A stretch of DNA of 64,000 nt. Source: Planktosalinus sp963977065. GTDB lineage: Bacteria; Bacteroidota; Bacteroidia; Flavobacteriales; Flavobacteriaceae. The notes below the pieces were generated by a model. It saw only the letters and a program-made list of their open reading frames with translations. It was not told the origin of the DNA and ran no database searches. The DNA lies in the NCBI GenBank assembly GCA_963977065.1, contig CAXBNF010000014.1:1-64000 (forward strand). Reading direction: 5' to 3'. A program made the translations under genes and the position numbers. Shown here piece by piece: positions 7,519-16,477 of this stretch (position 1 is the first letter of the stretch; the number at the start of each line of letters is the position of its first letter).

Positions 7519-9216
7519 TTAATTTTTTATAGGAAGAGTTTCAATAAGTTCAAAATGTACCGCATTCTCTTTTATAAAACCTTCTAAGATTACATCTTTT
7601 GCGTGTTTTGCAATAATCAATTTACCATCAATGGTTGTGATACATTTACCGTTGAGTGTTTTAAAGTTGTCTTTTATGTAATCATCCTTTTGCTTGCCGT
7701 CAATGTTGGACTGATAGAACGTGAATTGACTTAATTCAGGGTCATTGAAGTAGTCTATAAATCCACTTCTGAAAATATTTTTCACTTCCAGTTGGAACTT
7801 TTTTAAATTGGCTGGACTGTATGCCGAATATGCTTTTAGAACAAAAAGAAAGTTGATAGAATATTGATGTACAAACAGAGTATCGCGGTCGAAAAGTCTA
7901 TGTTGCCAATGGTATGAGCACCGCGGTTTATCTGATTTAGGTTCTATTTGATGATTAGTAAAATCGTCTTTGGCCGTTATATGACCATAGATAAAAAAAT
8001 TAGGAGTAATATTATAACCTTCCGTCAAGTCATCGCGATAAACTATTTGGTCATTATAAAACCTATTTTCTTTATTCCATAAATCGATATTGTACTGGAT
8101 AATATTCTTGGCGTAAGTGATCTGTTTGTACTTGGATAGACTACCTGCTTCATTGTTAGGCTTGTAATATTTAGAATCACCTATGAAAAAGATATTGCTG
8201 CGGTCAATAATGGATTGGTCTTCATAAATATGGTCTATGAGCTTCCCATCCTGATTCTTCTTTAGGTGCTGTATGGATTCATCGTTTGCTGCTGTATCAG
8301 TAAACAATTTGTCAATCATATCTTCAAATATGATGTTGTAGTTATTCACGCAGAGATATTCTTCTTTGTCCTTTTTACTACTCGCCTTACTGTTATTGGA
8401 AAAATAAAGTTCGCATAGCTGATACATTCTTCTGAGCGTATCATTGAAATACCGATATTTAATTTTACGCAACTTGGTCAATCCATACTCATCTAAGCAG
8501 AGTTGGTCAAATTTGTAACCAGTTATAAGTTTATAAGACTTATCAATCTTTAGATTAAGCTGATGTGCGTTATTGAGTTTATTGAGAATTGAGAAGTAGT
8601 AGGTAATCAGTTCTTCTTCTAAATTGCGCACTTTCTTTTTATTGCGAATACCTAAATAAACTGGCGTACCAGATGCAGTCATCAATGGTAATGCCTTACG
8701 CACCGTTCTTTCCCATTTTGGCTTCGTTATCTTATTGGTTACCTGCTCAATGTGGTGCTGTAAGATGAAGTTTTTGTTCCTTTTATAGAAATTTGTAAAG
8801 GCTAAAACAATGTCGAGATATGAATAGTTATTGCTGCCAATATTTGTGTTTAGTTCAAAAGTTTTAGATGGATTGAGCAGGCTGTTCTTTTCCCATCTGC
8901 GGTTGTATTCAATAAGACTATTGTAAAAATATATGGATAGTTCGCGCAACCATTGTAGGTCCCGGTCGTGTTTGACGGAAGTATCCTTAAGCGTATCGTA
9001 TAACTCCTGTGAATTTAAACCAAATATGGTAGTCGTTCCATCTTTCATAAAAACCTTTGGTAACATAAATACCAATTCGTTATTTTTATAAGAGTGGTAG
9101 TATCCAACCGATTTGATTACTCCTTTGTTTCCAGTCTGTTTATAGAATTTGAAGTCGTCAAAGAGGGTTTCCAGCTGCTTAACCGGATATTCTTGTTCCT
9201 CAATTAATAACTTCAT
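7519..9216 (-). CDS. McrC/LlaJI-type restriction endonuclease subunit
   Basis: A 565-aa protein that starts 17 bp inside the end of the McrB-like gene. Its likely nuclease core is PD-(D/E)xK-like: an early acidic helix FEDMIDKL (E298), then KLIDHIYED (D328), then FIGDSKYYK (D347-x-K349). In LlaJI-type systems the second restriction subunit follows an McrB-like GTPase and supplies the nuclease; the gene order and motif here agree. It should act with the upstream AAA+ protein to cut DNA lacking protection by the two methyltransferases, or modified DNA if it works as classic McrBC. LlaJI family assignment is from the overall pattern; plain McrC is the alternative. Confidence 0.75.
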   Translation of the reverse strand: MKLLIEEQEYPVKQLETLFDDFKFYKQTGNKGVIKSVGYYHSYKNNELVFMLPKVFMKDGTTTIFGLNSQELYDTLKDTSVKHDRDLQWLRELSIYFYNSLIEYNRRWEKNSLLNPSKTFELNTNIGSNNYSYLDIVLAFTNFYKRNKNFILQHHIEQVTNKITKPKWERTVRKALPLMTASGTPVYLGIRNKKKVRNLEEELITYYFSILNKLNNAHQLNLKIDKSYKLITGYKFDQLCLDEYGLTKLRKIKYRYFNDTLRRMYQLCELYFSNNSKASSKKDKEEYLCVNNYNIIFEDMIDKLFTDTAANDESIQHLKKNQDGKLIDHIYEDQSIIDRSNIFFIGDSKYYKPNNEAGSLSKYKQITYAKNIIQYNIDLWNKENRFYNDQIVYRDDLTEGYNITPNFFIYGHITAKDDFTNHQIEPKSDKPRCSYHWQHRLFDRDTLFVHQYSINFLFVLKAYSAYSPANLKKFQLEVKNIFRSGFIDYFNDPELSQFTFYQSNIDGKQKDDYIKDNFKTLNGKCITTIDGKLIIAKHAKDVILEGFIKENAVHFELIETLPIKN

Positions 9217-11092
9217 CTTGTTGTTCTTCTTGACCGTTTTGTGGGTGTTCTTCTATTTCTACATCAATGCGCTTAAGTAATGCTATAAGTTTGTCTAAGC
9301 CATTAGATTTTATAGGGAAATAACTTTCATAAGCTTCATTTTCGGCAAATACATCATTTTTTTCATCTTTAAATACATCATTCCAGAGGTAGAACAGGAC
9401 TTTATTTACAAAGGCTTCCAAAGTGATTACACCATCTGCGTTGGGCTTAATGAAATAATTGCCGATACATTTGTCCATACCAAGTGTTGGCTGGTTTTGA
9501 ATATGTTCCGTATTTATTTTTGAAATAAAATCATTCCAGCTAAAACTTCTATTGTCATCAAGCTGTACGGAATAGGAAAAGGATGGATTCGGTTTACCTT
9601 CTTCTGTCGTCTCGTCATAGCAAATAGGTATGTACTCCCAATCCCACCGTCTTTTAAATGCACTGTCCATAGGGAATAGTGATTGGTCTGACGTGTTCAT
9701 CGTGGCATATATGTATAAATTTTTTGGCAATTTTAGTCCGTCTTTAAGCCCATCGTGGCCTGCTCCCAATTCTTCTTCTAAATGCTTTTGAAACTCCTCA
9801 GATGGTGTAACCGTATAATTAGCATCACGGTCTAAAAGTTGAAATATATCTCCAAAAATTTCCGCACAGTTGCCGCGATTAATTTCTTCAATTGCCAAAT
9901 AATACTTATTCTCACTTTCAATGTCTTGCCACGCTTTTACATAGATGTTCGCAAAGGCCTGTGGTACGAATTTGTATTGGATGTCAAAACTTCCATCCAC
10001 TTTCTTCACAGAAACCGGCTTATAACCACCTACAAATGATGCATAATCAAAATCGGGATGGAAGGTGATACGTTCCTTTTGCTCTTGCGGAACACTTTTA
10101 AGTATTTGGTCAAGTTTATAGGATTTTCCTGTTCCTGGTGCTCCGTAGAAAATTATGTTGTTCATATTTTTTGATGGGTTTAATGGAATACAATCATCGG
10201 TATTAACTGGTGCATTGTCTATAATAATTGACGTTTGTTTTGGAGAAAGATTTAGCGAAGTGTTTACTCGATCATAATATTTAGAAATGCTTTCTTCATT
10301 CGCAGCATCCTTTAGAACAAAGTCATTATCATCATATCGCAAGTAAAAATGTAAATTGTCTTTTACAACACTATTTAAAACTCTTAAGGGACCTACATCC
10401 TCTTTTTCATCTCTTCCAACTACCTTTCGACCTTCACTTAAATGTGCATATATTCCTTCCTGTTGAAAGATAGTTTCCTGACCATTTTGTCTTATCTTAA
10501 AAGTAGCTTCTTCTGAAAATGCAGTTAACATTTTTGAGATCTTTTTTTCAGTCTCACCTGTTTCTAAATTACTGCCGGTTATTTGGTTGAAAAGAAAGTT
10601 TTTTGCAGTTGCATCTACATTGATAAGGTCACCCTTGAACACCACATCTATAATATCGAGATTAGTAGAGAAATTTAACCGCTTGCTATATCGTTCGCCA
10701 CCAGTTCTTTCAGCGGTATTTCCTCGGTCTGCAGTAAAATTTATCTCACCAAGCTTCCAATATAGTTGTAAAGCGACTTGTAAAGATTCTAAATGTTGTT
10801 TGAAAAGTGGTGTATTATTTAAATTAGAAATTAAAACAGCTTCTTCTATATCTGCTTCATCTAATTGTTCTCGGAAAAATTCCGTAATTGGCTCTTCCAG
10901 GATAGTTTTCAATTTAATAGCTATTTTCCCGGCATTGTTATATTCATCAGCGTATACCAGGCTACTAACATCAGATGCTGCATAAATTGCATAAAGACCT
11001 GCAAAAAGCTGATTGCTCTTAGGTAGGGAACATTTTATTCCTAATCGAAGATTAAGTTCTTCACGAGGTGTAACACTATTTGGTAGTTGCAT
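9200..11092 (-). CDS. McrB-like AAA+ GTPase restriction subunit
   Basis: A 630-aa protein. The N-terminal 300 residues are an unassigned, probably DNA-recognition, region. The AAA+ module has Walker A GAPGTGKS (317-324), Walker B with the McrB hallmark LAIEEINRGN (399-408), and the sensor segment ATMNTSDQSL (463-472) followed by the RRW arginines near 481. EINRGN and MNTSD are characteristic of McrB GTPases, which translocate DNA and activate the McrC nuclease partner. The next gene is that partner. It overlaps the C5 methyltransferase gene upstream by 17 bp and the nuclease gene downstream by 17 bp. Confidence 0.9.
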   Translation of the reverse strand: MQLPNSVTPREELNLRLGIKCSLPKSNQLFAGLYAIYAASDVSSLVYADEYNNAGKIAIKLKTILEEPITEFFREQLDEADIEEAVLISNLNNTPLFKQHLESLQVALQLYWKLGEINFTADRGNTAERTGGERYSKRLNFSTNLDIIDVVFKGDLINVDATAKNFLFNQITGSNLETGETEKKISKMLTAFSEEATFKIRQNGQETIFQQEGIYAHLSEGRKVVGRDEKEDVGPLRVLNSVVKDNLHFYLRYDDNDFVLKDAANEESISKYYDRVNTSLNLSPKQTSIIIDNAPVNTDDCIPLNPSKNMNNIIFYGAPGTGKSYKLDQILKSVPQEQKERITFHPDFDYASFVGGYKPVSVKKVDGSFDIQYKFVPQAFANIYVKAWQDIESENKYYLAIEEINRGNCAEIFGDIFQLLDRDANYTVTPSEEFQKHLEEELGAGHDGLKDGLKLPKNLYIYATMNTSDQSLFPMDSAFKRRWDWEYIPICYDETTEEGKPNPSFSYSVQLDDNRSFSWNDFISKINTEHIQNQPTLGMDKCIGNYFIKPNADGVITLEAFVNKVLFYLWNDVFKDEKNDVFAENEAYESYFPIKSNGLDKLIALLKRIDVEIEEHPQNGQEEQQDEVIN

Positions 11093-12152
11093 AGGTAGTT
11101 TGATAGTCTAATTTAATAATATTTGCAATTTCAGCAGCCAGTAATGGCGGAACTGCATTACCTACTTGTTTCATTTGATTGGTTTTAGAACCATAAAAGA
11201 CAAAATTATCTGGAAAGGATTGTATGCGTGCTGCTTCTCTGACGGTAAGACATCTATCAAGAATAGGATGTGTGAACAAACCAGAAGAAGGGGTGTCAAA
11301 TCTGGTTGTAATTGTTGCAGCAATATCGTCTTCTTTTAATCTCGACCAAGTACCGCTATATATCGATTTAGTTCGATGTTCTGGTGGTAATACTTCTCTT
11401 CCCTTTCCTTTAGGAATAAGGCTTAGTCTTTCTAAAGCAACTTTTGAATGGTTTGTAGCCACGTGATTGTGCAATACTTTTGAGCCATTGCGAAGTTTCC
11501 TTTGGAAATTGGTTGTGGCTAATTCTTTATAGATAGATTTTTGTGTTCCTTCCCCAGAATTAATAAAAGGTAGGTCATAAATAGCTTCCTTAACAGTTAC
11601 TTTTTTATTCTTTGGTTTCGGAAAACTTAGTTTTTCTTTTCCAAGAGCTCCTATAAAAAAAGCACGTCTTCTATTTTGTGGTACACCGTAGTCAGATGCA
11701 TTCAATACATTCGAATTGACTTGATACCCTAAATCTTCAAACCCTTTGATAATTTCATTCTTAAAAAAGCCATTTGCAGTAGTTAAAATGTTGGGTACAT
11801 TTTCTAAGACAAAATATCGGGGTCTAAAGACTTCTACAGCATCGATGAATCTTTTGAACATATAGTTCCTGTCATCATTAACACTCAGTCGCTTTCCTTT
11901 TTGAGAAAAGCCTTGACAGGGTGGCCCCCCAACAACCACATCTATCTTGGGGTGGTTTTTTTTCAACGCTTCAAAATCAATCGTACTTATGTCTTCACTG
12001 TACATCTTGGTTGATGGATGATTTTTTTGATATGAGAGTGCAATATCCTTATCATATTCAATGGCAAACTCAACGTCAAATCCTTGTAAAATAAAACCCT
12101 GCGAAAGTCCACCTACACCCGAGAATAAATCTGCTATAATTAATTTACTCAT
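11076..12152 (-). CDS. DNA (cytosine-5-)-methyltransferase
   Basis: A 358-aa C5-cytosine methyltransferase with the motifs in canonical order: motif I DLFSGVGGL (8-16), motif IV GGPPCQGFSQ with catalytic C79, motif VI ENVPN (117-121), motif VIII QNRRRAFF (159-166), and motifs IX-X at the end (RIQSFPDNF, QMKQVGNAVPPLL). It should methylate its target with SAM and protect the host from the downstream McrB/LlaJI-like nuclease. The recognition sequence cannot be read. It overlaps the upstream N-methyltransferase gene by 8 bp, so a second modification activity is made from the same transcript. Confidence 0.95.
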   Translation of the reverse strand: MSKLIIADLFSGVGGLSQGFILQGFDVEFAIEYDKDIALSYQKNHPSTKMYSEDISTIDFEALKKNHPKIDVVVGGPPCQGFSQKGKRLSVNDDRNYMFKRFIDAVEVFRPRYFVLENVPNILTTANGFFKNEIIKGFEDLGYQVNSNVLNASDYGVPQNRRRAFFIGALGKEKLSFPKPKNKKVTVKEAIYDLPFINSGEGTQKSIYKELATTNFQRKLRNGSKVLHNHVATNHSKVALERLSLIPKGKGREVLPPEHRTKSIYSGTWSRLKEDDIAATITTRFDTPSSGLFTHPILDRCLTVREAARIQSFPDNFVFYGSKTNQMKQVGNAVPPLLAAEIANIIKLDYQTTYATTK

Positions 12153-13005
12153 TTATAATTCTCAATTTAGATAATTCATAATATTCTTCTGATAGTTCTA
12201 TGCCAATAAATTTACGTTTCAATCTATTTGCAGCTACACCTGTAGAGCCGCTTCCCATAAAGGGGTCTAACACCACATCATTTTTATTAGAAAGATGTTC
12301 TATAAAGTGCTTCATTAATTTTAACGGTTTTTGAGTAGGATGCTTCCCAAACTTTTTTTCTTTGGCCGTTGTTAGCGAAGTTTCAAAAAAATCGTGAACC
12401 ATTTTACCTTTATTGTTAAAAACTCCAGATGTGTCTTTGTAGACAAAATATACCCAAGCTTCTGTAGAGTTTACAAAATGGATATTCATATTTCTTGGCA
12501 TCGGATTTGTCTTATGCCAAATTCCAGTTGTTTTATAATAAAACCCATATTTAGTGGCAAGTTTGATAATGGTTTCTATTTTGATTAATGACATAAATAA
12601 TAAGAGTGAACCACTCTTACGAAGTATTCTTGCACTTTCCTTAAAGAAATTATCCATTTCAATTTCCCATTCATCTTGTGAGAGGTTATCCCATCCTGCA
12701 TACGCAAATTGATTTTTACGCATCTTAACAAGATTTGTATTCCTTTTGTGCATAAATTCACCCAGATTATAAGGTGGATCTGTCAGTATTAAGTCCACAG
12801 AATGGGAAGCTATGAAGGAAAGAAAATCTTTACAGTTTCCATTTCCTAATAAACAATTGGGAGCTATTGACTCGAATGTTATATTTTTTTTAATAGATGT
12901 TAAAAGTGAATTTTCTTCTAAGTTGTTTTCATCTAAATAACTGAACAAGTCTAAACTTGGTTCACTTACGAAATGCTCTATATATTCTGTTGGAGGTGAT
13001 AGCAT
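12145..13005 (-). CDS. Beta-class DNA N-methyltransferase (likely N6-adenine)
   Basis: A 286-aa SAM-dependent methyltransferase. Catalytic motif IV LTDPPYNLG is at about 74-82 and the SAM-binding motif I DPFMGSGSTG is near the C-terminus (about 245-255), followed by IGIELSEEYY; IV before I makes it beta class. DPPY favours N6-adenine over N4-cytosine. HPTQKPLKLM is the usual motif X neighbourhood. It lies 1 bp after the XRE regulator and overlaps the C5 methyltransferase by 8 bp. Two methyltransferases with one nuclease would suit an asymmetric recognition sequence, as in LlaJI, but here their chemistries differ. Confidence 0.9.
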   Translation of the reverse strand: MLSPPTEYIEHFVSEPSLDLFSYLDENNLEENSLLTSIKKNITFESIAPNCLLGNGNCKDFLSFIASHSVDLILTDPPYNLGEFMHKRNTNLVKMRKNQFAYAGWDNLSQDEWEIEMDNFFKESARILRKSGSLLLFMSLIKIETIIKLATKYGFYYKTTGIWHKTNPMPRNMNIHFVNSTEAWVYFVYKDTSGVFNNKGKMVHDFFETSLTTAKEKKFGKHPTQKPLKLMKHFIEHLSNKNDVVLDPFMGSGSTGVAANRLKRKFIGIELSEEYYELSKLRIINE

Positions 13006-13006
13006 A

Positions 13007-13333
13007 TTATATATTAAGTTTAGCCTGTGTTGCTGATTTAGTTTTAATGTATTTTATCTTTTCTTCCGCAAGTTTAAGAGTTTCTTCGTTGCAAGAGTTG
13101 TTAATGAGTTCGTAGGCGATTCTCTCGGCAAAAAACTCAGTTTTGAGTTCTTCAAAATCTAACTCAAAGATTTCTGCTATCGTTTCAAGATAATGAGGAT
13201 CCAACAACCTTTTACTATTTTCTACTTTACTCAATGCTCCTGAATCCATTCCCAATTTAGCACCCATTTGAGTAAGTGTTAAACCTTTGCCTTTGCGTAG
13301 TTCACGGAGGTATTCTCCAATTGCCTGTTTCAT
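13007..13333 (-). CDS. XRE-family HTH regulator heading the restriction-modification operon
   Basis: A 108-aa protein with an N-terminal Cro/CI helix-turn-helix: YLRELRKGKGLTLTQMG, then AKLGMDSGALSKVENSKR, ending about residue 60, followed by a helical C-terminal half. It is the first gene of the operon, directly in front of two methyltransferases and a restriction pair, which is the place of controller (C) proteins that delay endonuclease expression. Inverted repeats immediately upstream (13352-13364 and 13391-13422) are likely binding sites. Autoregulation is inference. Confidence 0.88.
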   Translation of the reverse strand: MKQAIGEYLRELRKGKGLTLTQMGAKLGMDSGALSKVENSKRLLDPHYLETIAEIFELDFEELKTEFFAERIAYELINNSCNEETLKLAEEKIKYIKTKSATQAKLNI

Positions 13334-13351
13334 TTGACTTTTTTTTTCTTG

Positions 13352-13364
13352 AAGATTAAATCTT
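13352..13364. promoter_or_regulatory. Candidate operator: palindrome AAGATT-A-AATCTT
   Basis: A perfect 6-bp inverted repeat with one central base lies 19 bp upstream of the XRE regulator ATG. A second inverted repeat, GATTCAA (13391-13397) with TTGAATC (13416-13422), follows further upstream. Placement in the leader of an operon-heading HTH gene suggests autoregulatory operators; no footprint evidence is available. Confidence 0.4.
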
Positions 13365-13438
13365 GCTCAAAATAACAATATTTTTTAATCGATTCAAAGA
13401 AATCTTGAACTATTGTTGAATCAGGATTTCAGGAAATA

Positions 13439-13473
13439 GAGGAAACCAAGGATTAATTATCCTTAGGTTCCTC
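13439..13473 (-). terminator. Strong hairpin overlapping the stop of the DUF3987 gene
   Basis: A long, slightly interrupted stem: GAGGAA with TTCCTC outside, AAGGAT with ATCCTT inside, and a short AT loop. It spans the last codons and stop of the DUF3987 gene. There is no clear T tract on the minus-strand exit, so termination is likely but not certain. It would separate the replication genes from the defence operon. Confidence 0.45.
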
Positions 13474-15270
13474 GACTTCCTCGCTTTCCTCAATGGATAG
13501 ATTGATATAATTATCCTGTTGTTCGCGGTGAATGAGGTTTGATTTTATAAAATGGGTGATATAACCTTCGGCGGTTTTTGCGGGGATGTTTAAATTCTTT
13601 GCAACTTCTAAATATGTCTGTCTGTTAAACGTGGCTGGAAGATTATGAAGGAATTTTTCTTTACGATTTTTTCTGGAAGGCTTTTGTTCTTCTTCGGGCA
13701 ATTCGCTGAATACTTTACTGGAATGGATGACTAAAACCTTGATGATTTCAAGCGAAGCTTGAAAGTCTCTTTCCTCACAAACCAATTTGTTTGAAATATC
13801 TCCTGTCTCCAGTATCCGCAAAGCGGAAAACAACATACAGAACCTATAAGCGATTAAGCCTAATCTGCGGATGGTGGCCATATAATCCAATCCTTGTAGC
13901 GTGATGTATTTGCCTTGTATTTTACTAAAAAATGAATTGAATTGTTCTTGTTGGTCAACCGTAAGATTGAATTGAAATTCTCCATTGCTTTTGAGTAATT
14001 TATACAGTTCGTAGAACTCATTTCCTAAGGTTTCAAAGTAATCATCGAGACCATTGTCTGTGGTACTCGCGAATACATTTTTCCAAACAGGATTTATATT
14101 CATATAGTAAAAAATGAAACGGCTAAATAAACCGTTTTCAGCATTGGGTATCAATGCCGAAACTTGTTTTGGCGTCCCCGAAAGCACCGTAGAAAGACAC
14201 GGGTTTTCAATGTCCACAAATTCGCGGTCAGTTCTGCGGTAATAGGAAATTGTTTCGTGATGGAAGGCTTTTCTGAAACCATCGCTGTAATTGCCGTAAT
14301 CGCTTTTAAAAGCGTGAGCTAAGGTATCTCCTTCGGTTTCAAAAATCAATCCTTTGCCATCGCTGTCGCCTAAAAGCTGATAGGCTCCCGTAGAACTATT
14401 GTTTGCAGGAATAAAGAGCATTTTTTCAGGAGGTCTTGCAGGTTTTTCAACCCCTTCTTCTTTTCCTTTTTTGGCGTTGTATTCCGCTAAATCGAGTTCG
14501 TAATGTTGTTTATGTAATTTGGCTTCTTCGCGTAATTCTTTGTGAATGGGATTTACCAATTGGCGGCAATGCACCAAACGGCCCTTACCTGCTGAAGCTT
14601 GGGCTGTAACGAAAAGAAAGAGATTGGAGAATACTTTTTTACCGTCATAAATGCCATAGACTTTTGGTAAACAGGCACTGATTGCGACCAGGGAACCTAA
14701 CAGCAAAATATCCCTTTCTTCATCAGAAGTTGCGATAGCAACGACCTGTTGTAGAAATTGAGGAAGTTCAGGATATAGAGATTTTGGGAACGTTGGCATT
14801 TTTTCCCGTGTTCGTTCTTCTGAATGAGAATTTTGTTGTTGTTCATTTATCCGATGCTTGCGGTTAGCAAGCGAGGAAGCACTGGTGTGTGAAGATTGCG
14901 TAGCAATCGAGACACCAGCTTGTTTGGCAAGAAAAAAGAAGCTTTTAAGGGAAACTCCTTGTCCTTTAGACTTTAGGCAATTGTCAAATTGCTTGTCGCA
15001 CTCTTTCGTATTGTAGCCTGTATAATATTGGCTGACTCTGTGAAAAAGAGTTCTTCCAGTTTCTCCAAATTCATCTGCAAAGGCGAAGCCTATATTTATC
15101 CAGTCATTGTAATTGGGTGCAATATCAATATCATTTGCTTCAATATTTTTTATGATTTTTTCAACTTCTGAATAACTGTCTGTCACTGGTTGTGGGCTCT
15201 GTTCTGTATGTTGCTGCTGTTGGTTTGTGTTTTCCATCCACTCCAACGGATTAAACGTCTTTTTACTCAT
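13453..15270 (-). CDS. PriCT-2 / DUF3987 replication-type protein
   Basis: A 605-aa protein typical of Bacteroidota mobile elements. Residues about 30-115 match a primase C-terminal PriCT-2 domain (NYNDWINIGFAFADEFGE, then SKGQGVSLKSFFFLAKQAG). Residues about 160-520 are DUF3987, which includes the P-loop-like VTAQASAGKGR and NNSSTGAYQLLGDSDG, FETEGDTLAHAF and LSGTPKQVSALI. DUF3987 is distantly related to helicase/primase ATPases, so a role in element replication after excision is likely but unproven. It begins 3 bp after the VirE_N-type gene, so the two are coupled. The basic linker (about 575-590) precedes an acidic tail. Confidence 0.82.
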   Translation of the reverse strand: MSKKTFNPLEWMENTNQQQQHTEQSPQPVTDSYSEVEKIIKNIEANDIDIAPNYNDWINIGFAFADEFGETGRTLFHRVSQYYTGYNTKECDKQFDNCLKSKGQGVSLKSFFFLAKQAGVSIATQSSHTSASSLANRKHRINEQQQNSHSEERTREKMPTFPKSLYPELPQFLQQVVAIATSDEERDILLLGSLVAISACLPKVYGIYDGKKVFSNLFLFVTAQASAGKGRLVHCRQLVNPIHKELREEAKLHKQHYELDLAEYNAKKGKEEGVEKPARPPEKMLFIPANNSSTGAYQLLGDSDGKGLIFETEGDTLAHAFKSDYGNYSDGFRKAFHHETISYYRRTDREFVDIENPCLSTVLSGTPKQVSALIPNAENGLFSRFIFYYMNINPVWKNVFASTTDNGLDDYFETLGNEFYELYKLLKSNGEFQFNLTVDQQEQFNSFFSKIQGKYITLQGLDYMATIRRLGLIAYRFCMLFSALRILETGDISNKLVCEERDFQASLEIIKVLVIHSSKVFSELPEEEQKPSRKNRKEKFLHNLPATFNRQTYLEVAKNLNIPAKTAEGYITHFIKSNLIHREQQDNYINLSIEESEEVEEPKDN

Positions 15271-15273
15271 TTT

Positions 15274-16194
15274 TTATAAATATTTTGGATTGATAAAAAC
15301 ATTTGGGTCGTATGGCAAAAAACAGGCTCTTGAAATGTCCTTGCCGGAATTATCTACCTCCAAGTTGTATGTGTGTTGAATGTAGTTGGCGACCGCTATA
15401 AAGAAATCCTGGTGTTTGACTTTTGTAAGTTCTACGGGAATAATCCATTTTAAACCATCACCGGAAGGTGATGTAAAAAGAAGTTCGGTTTCGAAGTATT
15501 GATCCTGGAGTAAACTTTCTTTTAAGTGGGAAATATCAGGAATGTGGTCAAAGTCAATGGTTAGAAGTCCCGAATGCTTTTTAAGGTTCTTATCGTTCCG
15601 TTTTGAAAATAAACCAGAAAAGGTCACATAATCGAAATGAAACGCCTTATACTTTCGGGCTTTCTTCACGTCTTGAATTTTGCGAAGTGTACTTGTACAC
15701 GAAGCAAAATCATCTCCTTTGATGAGGTGGAACACCTCAACCAAAGAGGCTTGCCGATTTGGGATTATATTGGATACAGGTTTTTGAAAATAGCTGAACA
15801 CGGGCGAAGCCTGTGTTGCGATTTCGGGAAAATCAACCGCAGGTTGGAGTTCTTCTTGATTGTAAAAACTGTTCTTTTGACCAATACGTAGATGCAGTGC
15901 TTCATTCAATTTTATCAATAAATCCTGTTCTTCTAATGTTTTAAAGTGATATGATGCAAACTCAAAAATATCTCCTTTAAAATCGGTTAGTTCTGTATCA
16001 TAGTGTTGGGCAACATTATCAACAATATTAATTTGTAATGTGTCCTTTCCGCCGTTAAATGGGTTTCGGGTTATCCCGCAGTCCCTTCCCTTTAGGGAAA
16101 GGACTGATTCAGGATAATACTGCCGTAGGATGTAGGCATAAACTTTCAACCCATAATGCGTCTTGTTTAGAATTGCTTCTTTACTTATTTCCAT
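15274..16194 (-). CDS. VirE_N / BT4734-like primase-associated protein
   Basis: The reading frame extends to 16299, but the ATG at 16194 (MEISKEAIL) is chosen because it gives a 306-aa protein that overlaps the upstream HTH gene by 14 bp rather than by most of it. An N-terminal zinc-less region contains KGRDCGITRNPFNGGKDTLQI. The C-terminal 170 residues fit the BT4734-like (VirE_N) domain with FSGLFSKRND, LLTIDFDHI and SPSGDGLKW, the last two resembling the acidic active-site strand and basic loop of archaeo-eukaryotic-type primases. It is paired with the PriCT-2/DUF3987 gene, the usual neighbour in these elements. It probably helps initiate element replication. Confidence 0.78.
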   Translation of the reverse strand: MEISKEAILNKTHYGLKVYAYILRQYYPESVLSLKGRDCGITRNPFNGGKDTLQINIVDNVAQHYDTELTDFKGDIFEFASYHFKTLEEQDLLIKLNEALHLRIGQKNSFYNQEELQPAVDFPEIATQASPVFSYFQKPVSNIIPNRQASLVEVFHLIKGDDFASCTSTLRKIQDVKKARKYKAFHFDYVTFSGLFSKRNDKNLKKHSGLLTIDFDHIPDISHLKESLLQDQYFETELLFTSPSGDGLKWIIPVELTKVKHQDFFIAVANYIQHTYNLEVDNSGKDISRACFLPYDPNVFINPKYL

Positions 16195-16477
16195 CGCATT
16201 TGAAATTTGGGTTATAGTAATGGTCTTGCAAAAGCTTCTCAATGTCAGATACTTTGTAATAAAATTTACCGCGTATCCGGCTAAAGGGAATAGTACCATT
16301 CGTCCGGAGCGTTTGCAGGGTGCGCTGACTGATGTGGAGCATTTGCATTACGTCCTGATTGTCAATCCACGTATCTTTTAGGCGTTCTACTCTCGTTGCC
16401 CTGGTAATGTCGATACGTGTTTTTAGGTCCTTAATCTCTTGGGAGAGTGCCAAGAGCAAATCGATTATCTCTGTCAT
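16181..16477 (-). CDS. Helix-turn-helix (MerR/excisionase-type) protein
   Basis: A 98-aa DNA-binding protein. An N-terminal helical segment (1-30) is followed by a winged HTH of the excisionase/MerR kind: WIDNQDVMQMLHISQRTLQTLR, then GTIPFSRIRGKFYYKVSDIEKLL. Its ATG overlaps the stop of the preceding HTH gene (ATGA), so the two are made together. Tandem small HTH genes in this position are standard next to integrases in Bacteroidota elements and serve as excision or replication regulators. Exact role unknown. Confidence 0.78.
   Translation of the reverse strand: MTEIIDLLLALSQEIKDLKTRIDITRATRVERLKDTWIDNQDVMQMLHISQRTLQTLRTNGTIPFSRIRGKFYYKVSDIEKLLQDHYYNPNFKCDGNK

Noticed and set aside
10587..10985. 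132-codon plus-strand frame inside the McrB-like gene
   Set aside because: Antisense to the N-terminal domain of a gene with intact overlaps to both neighbours; no recognisable features.
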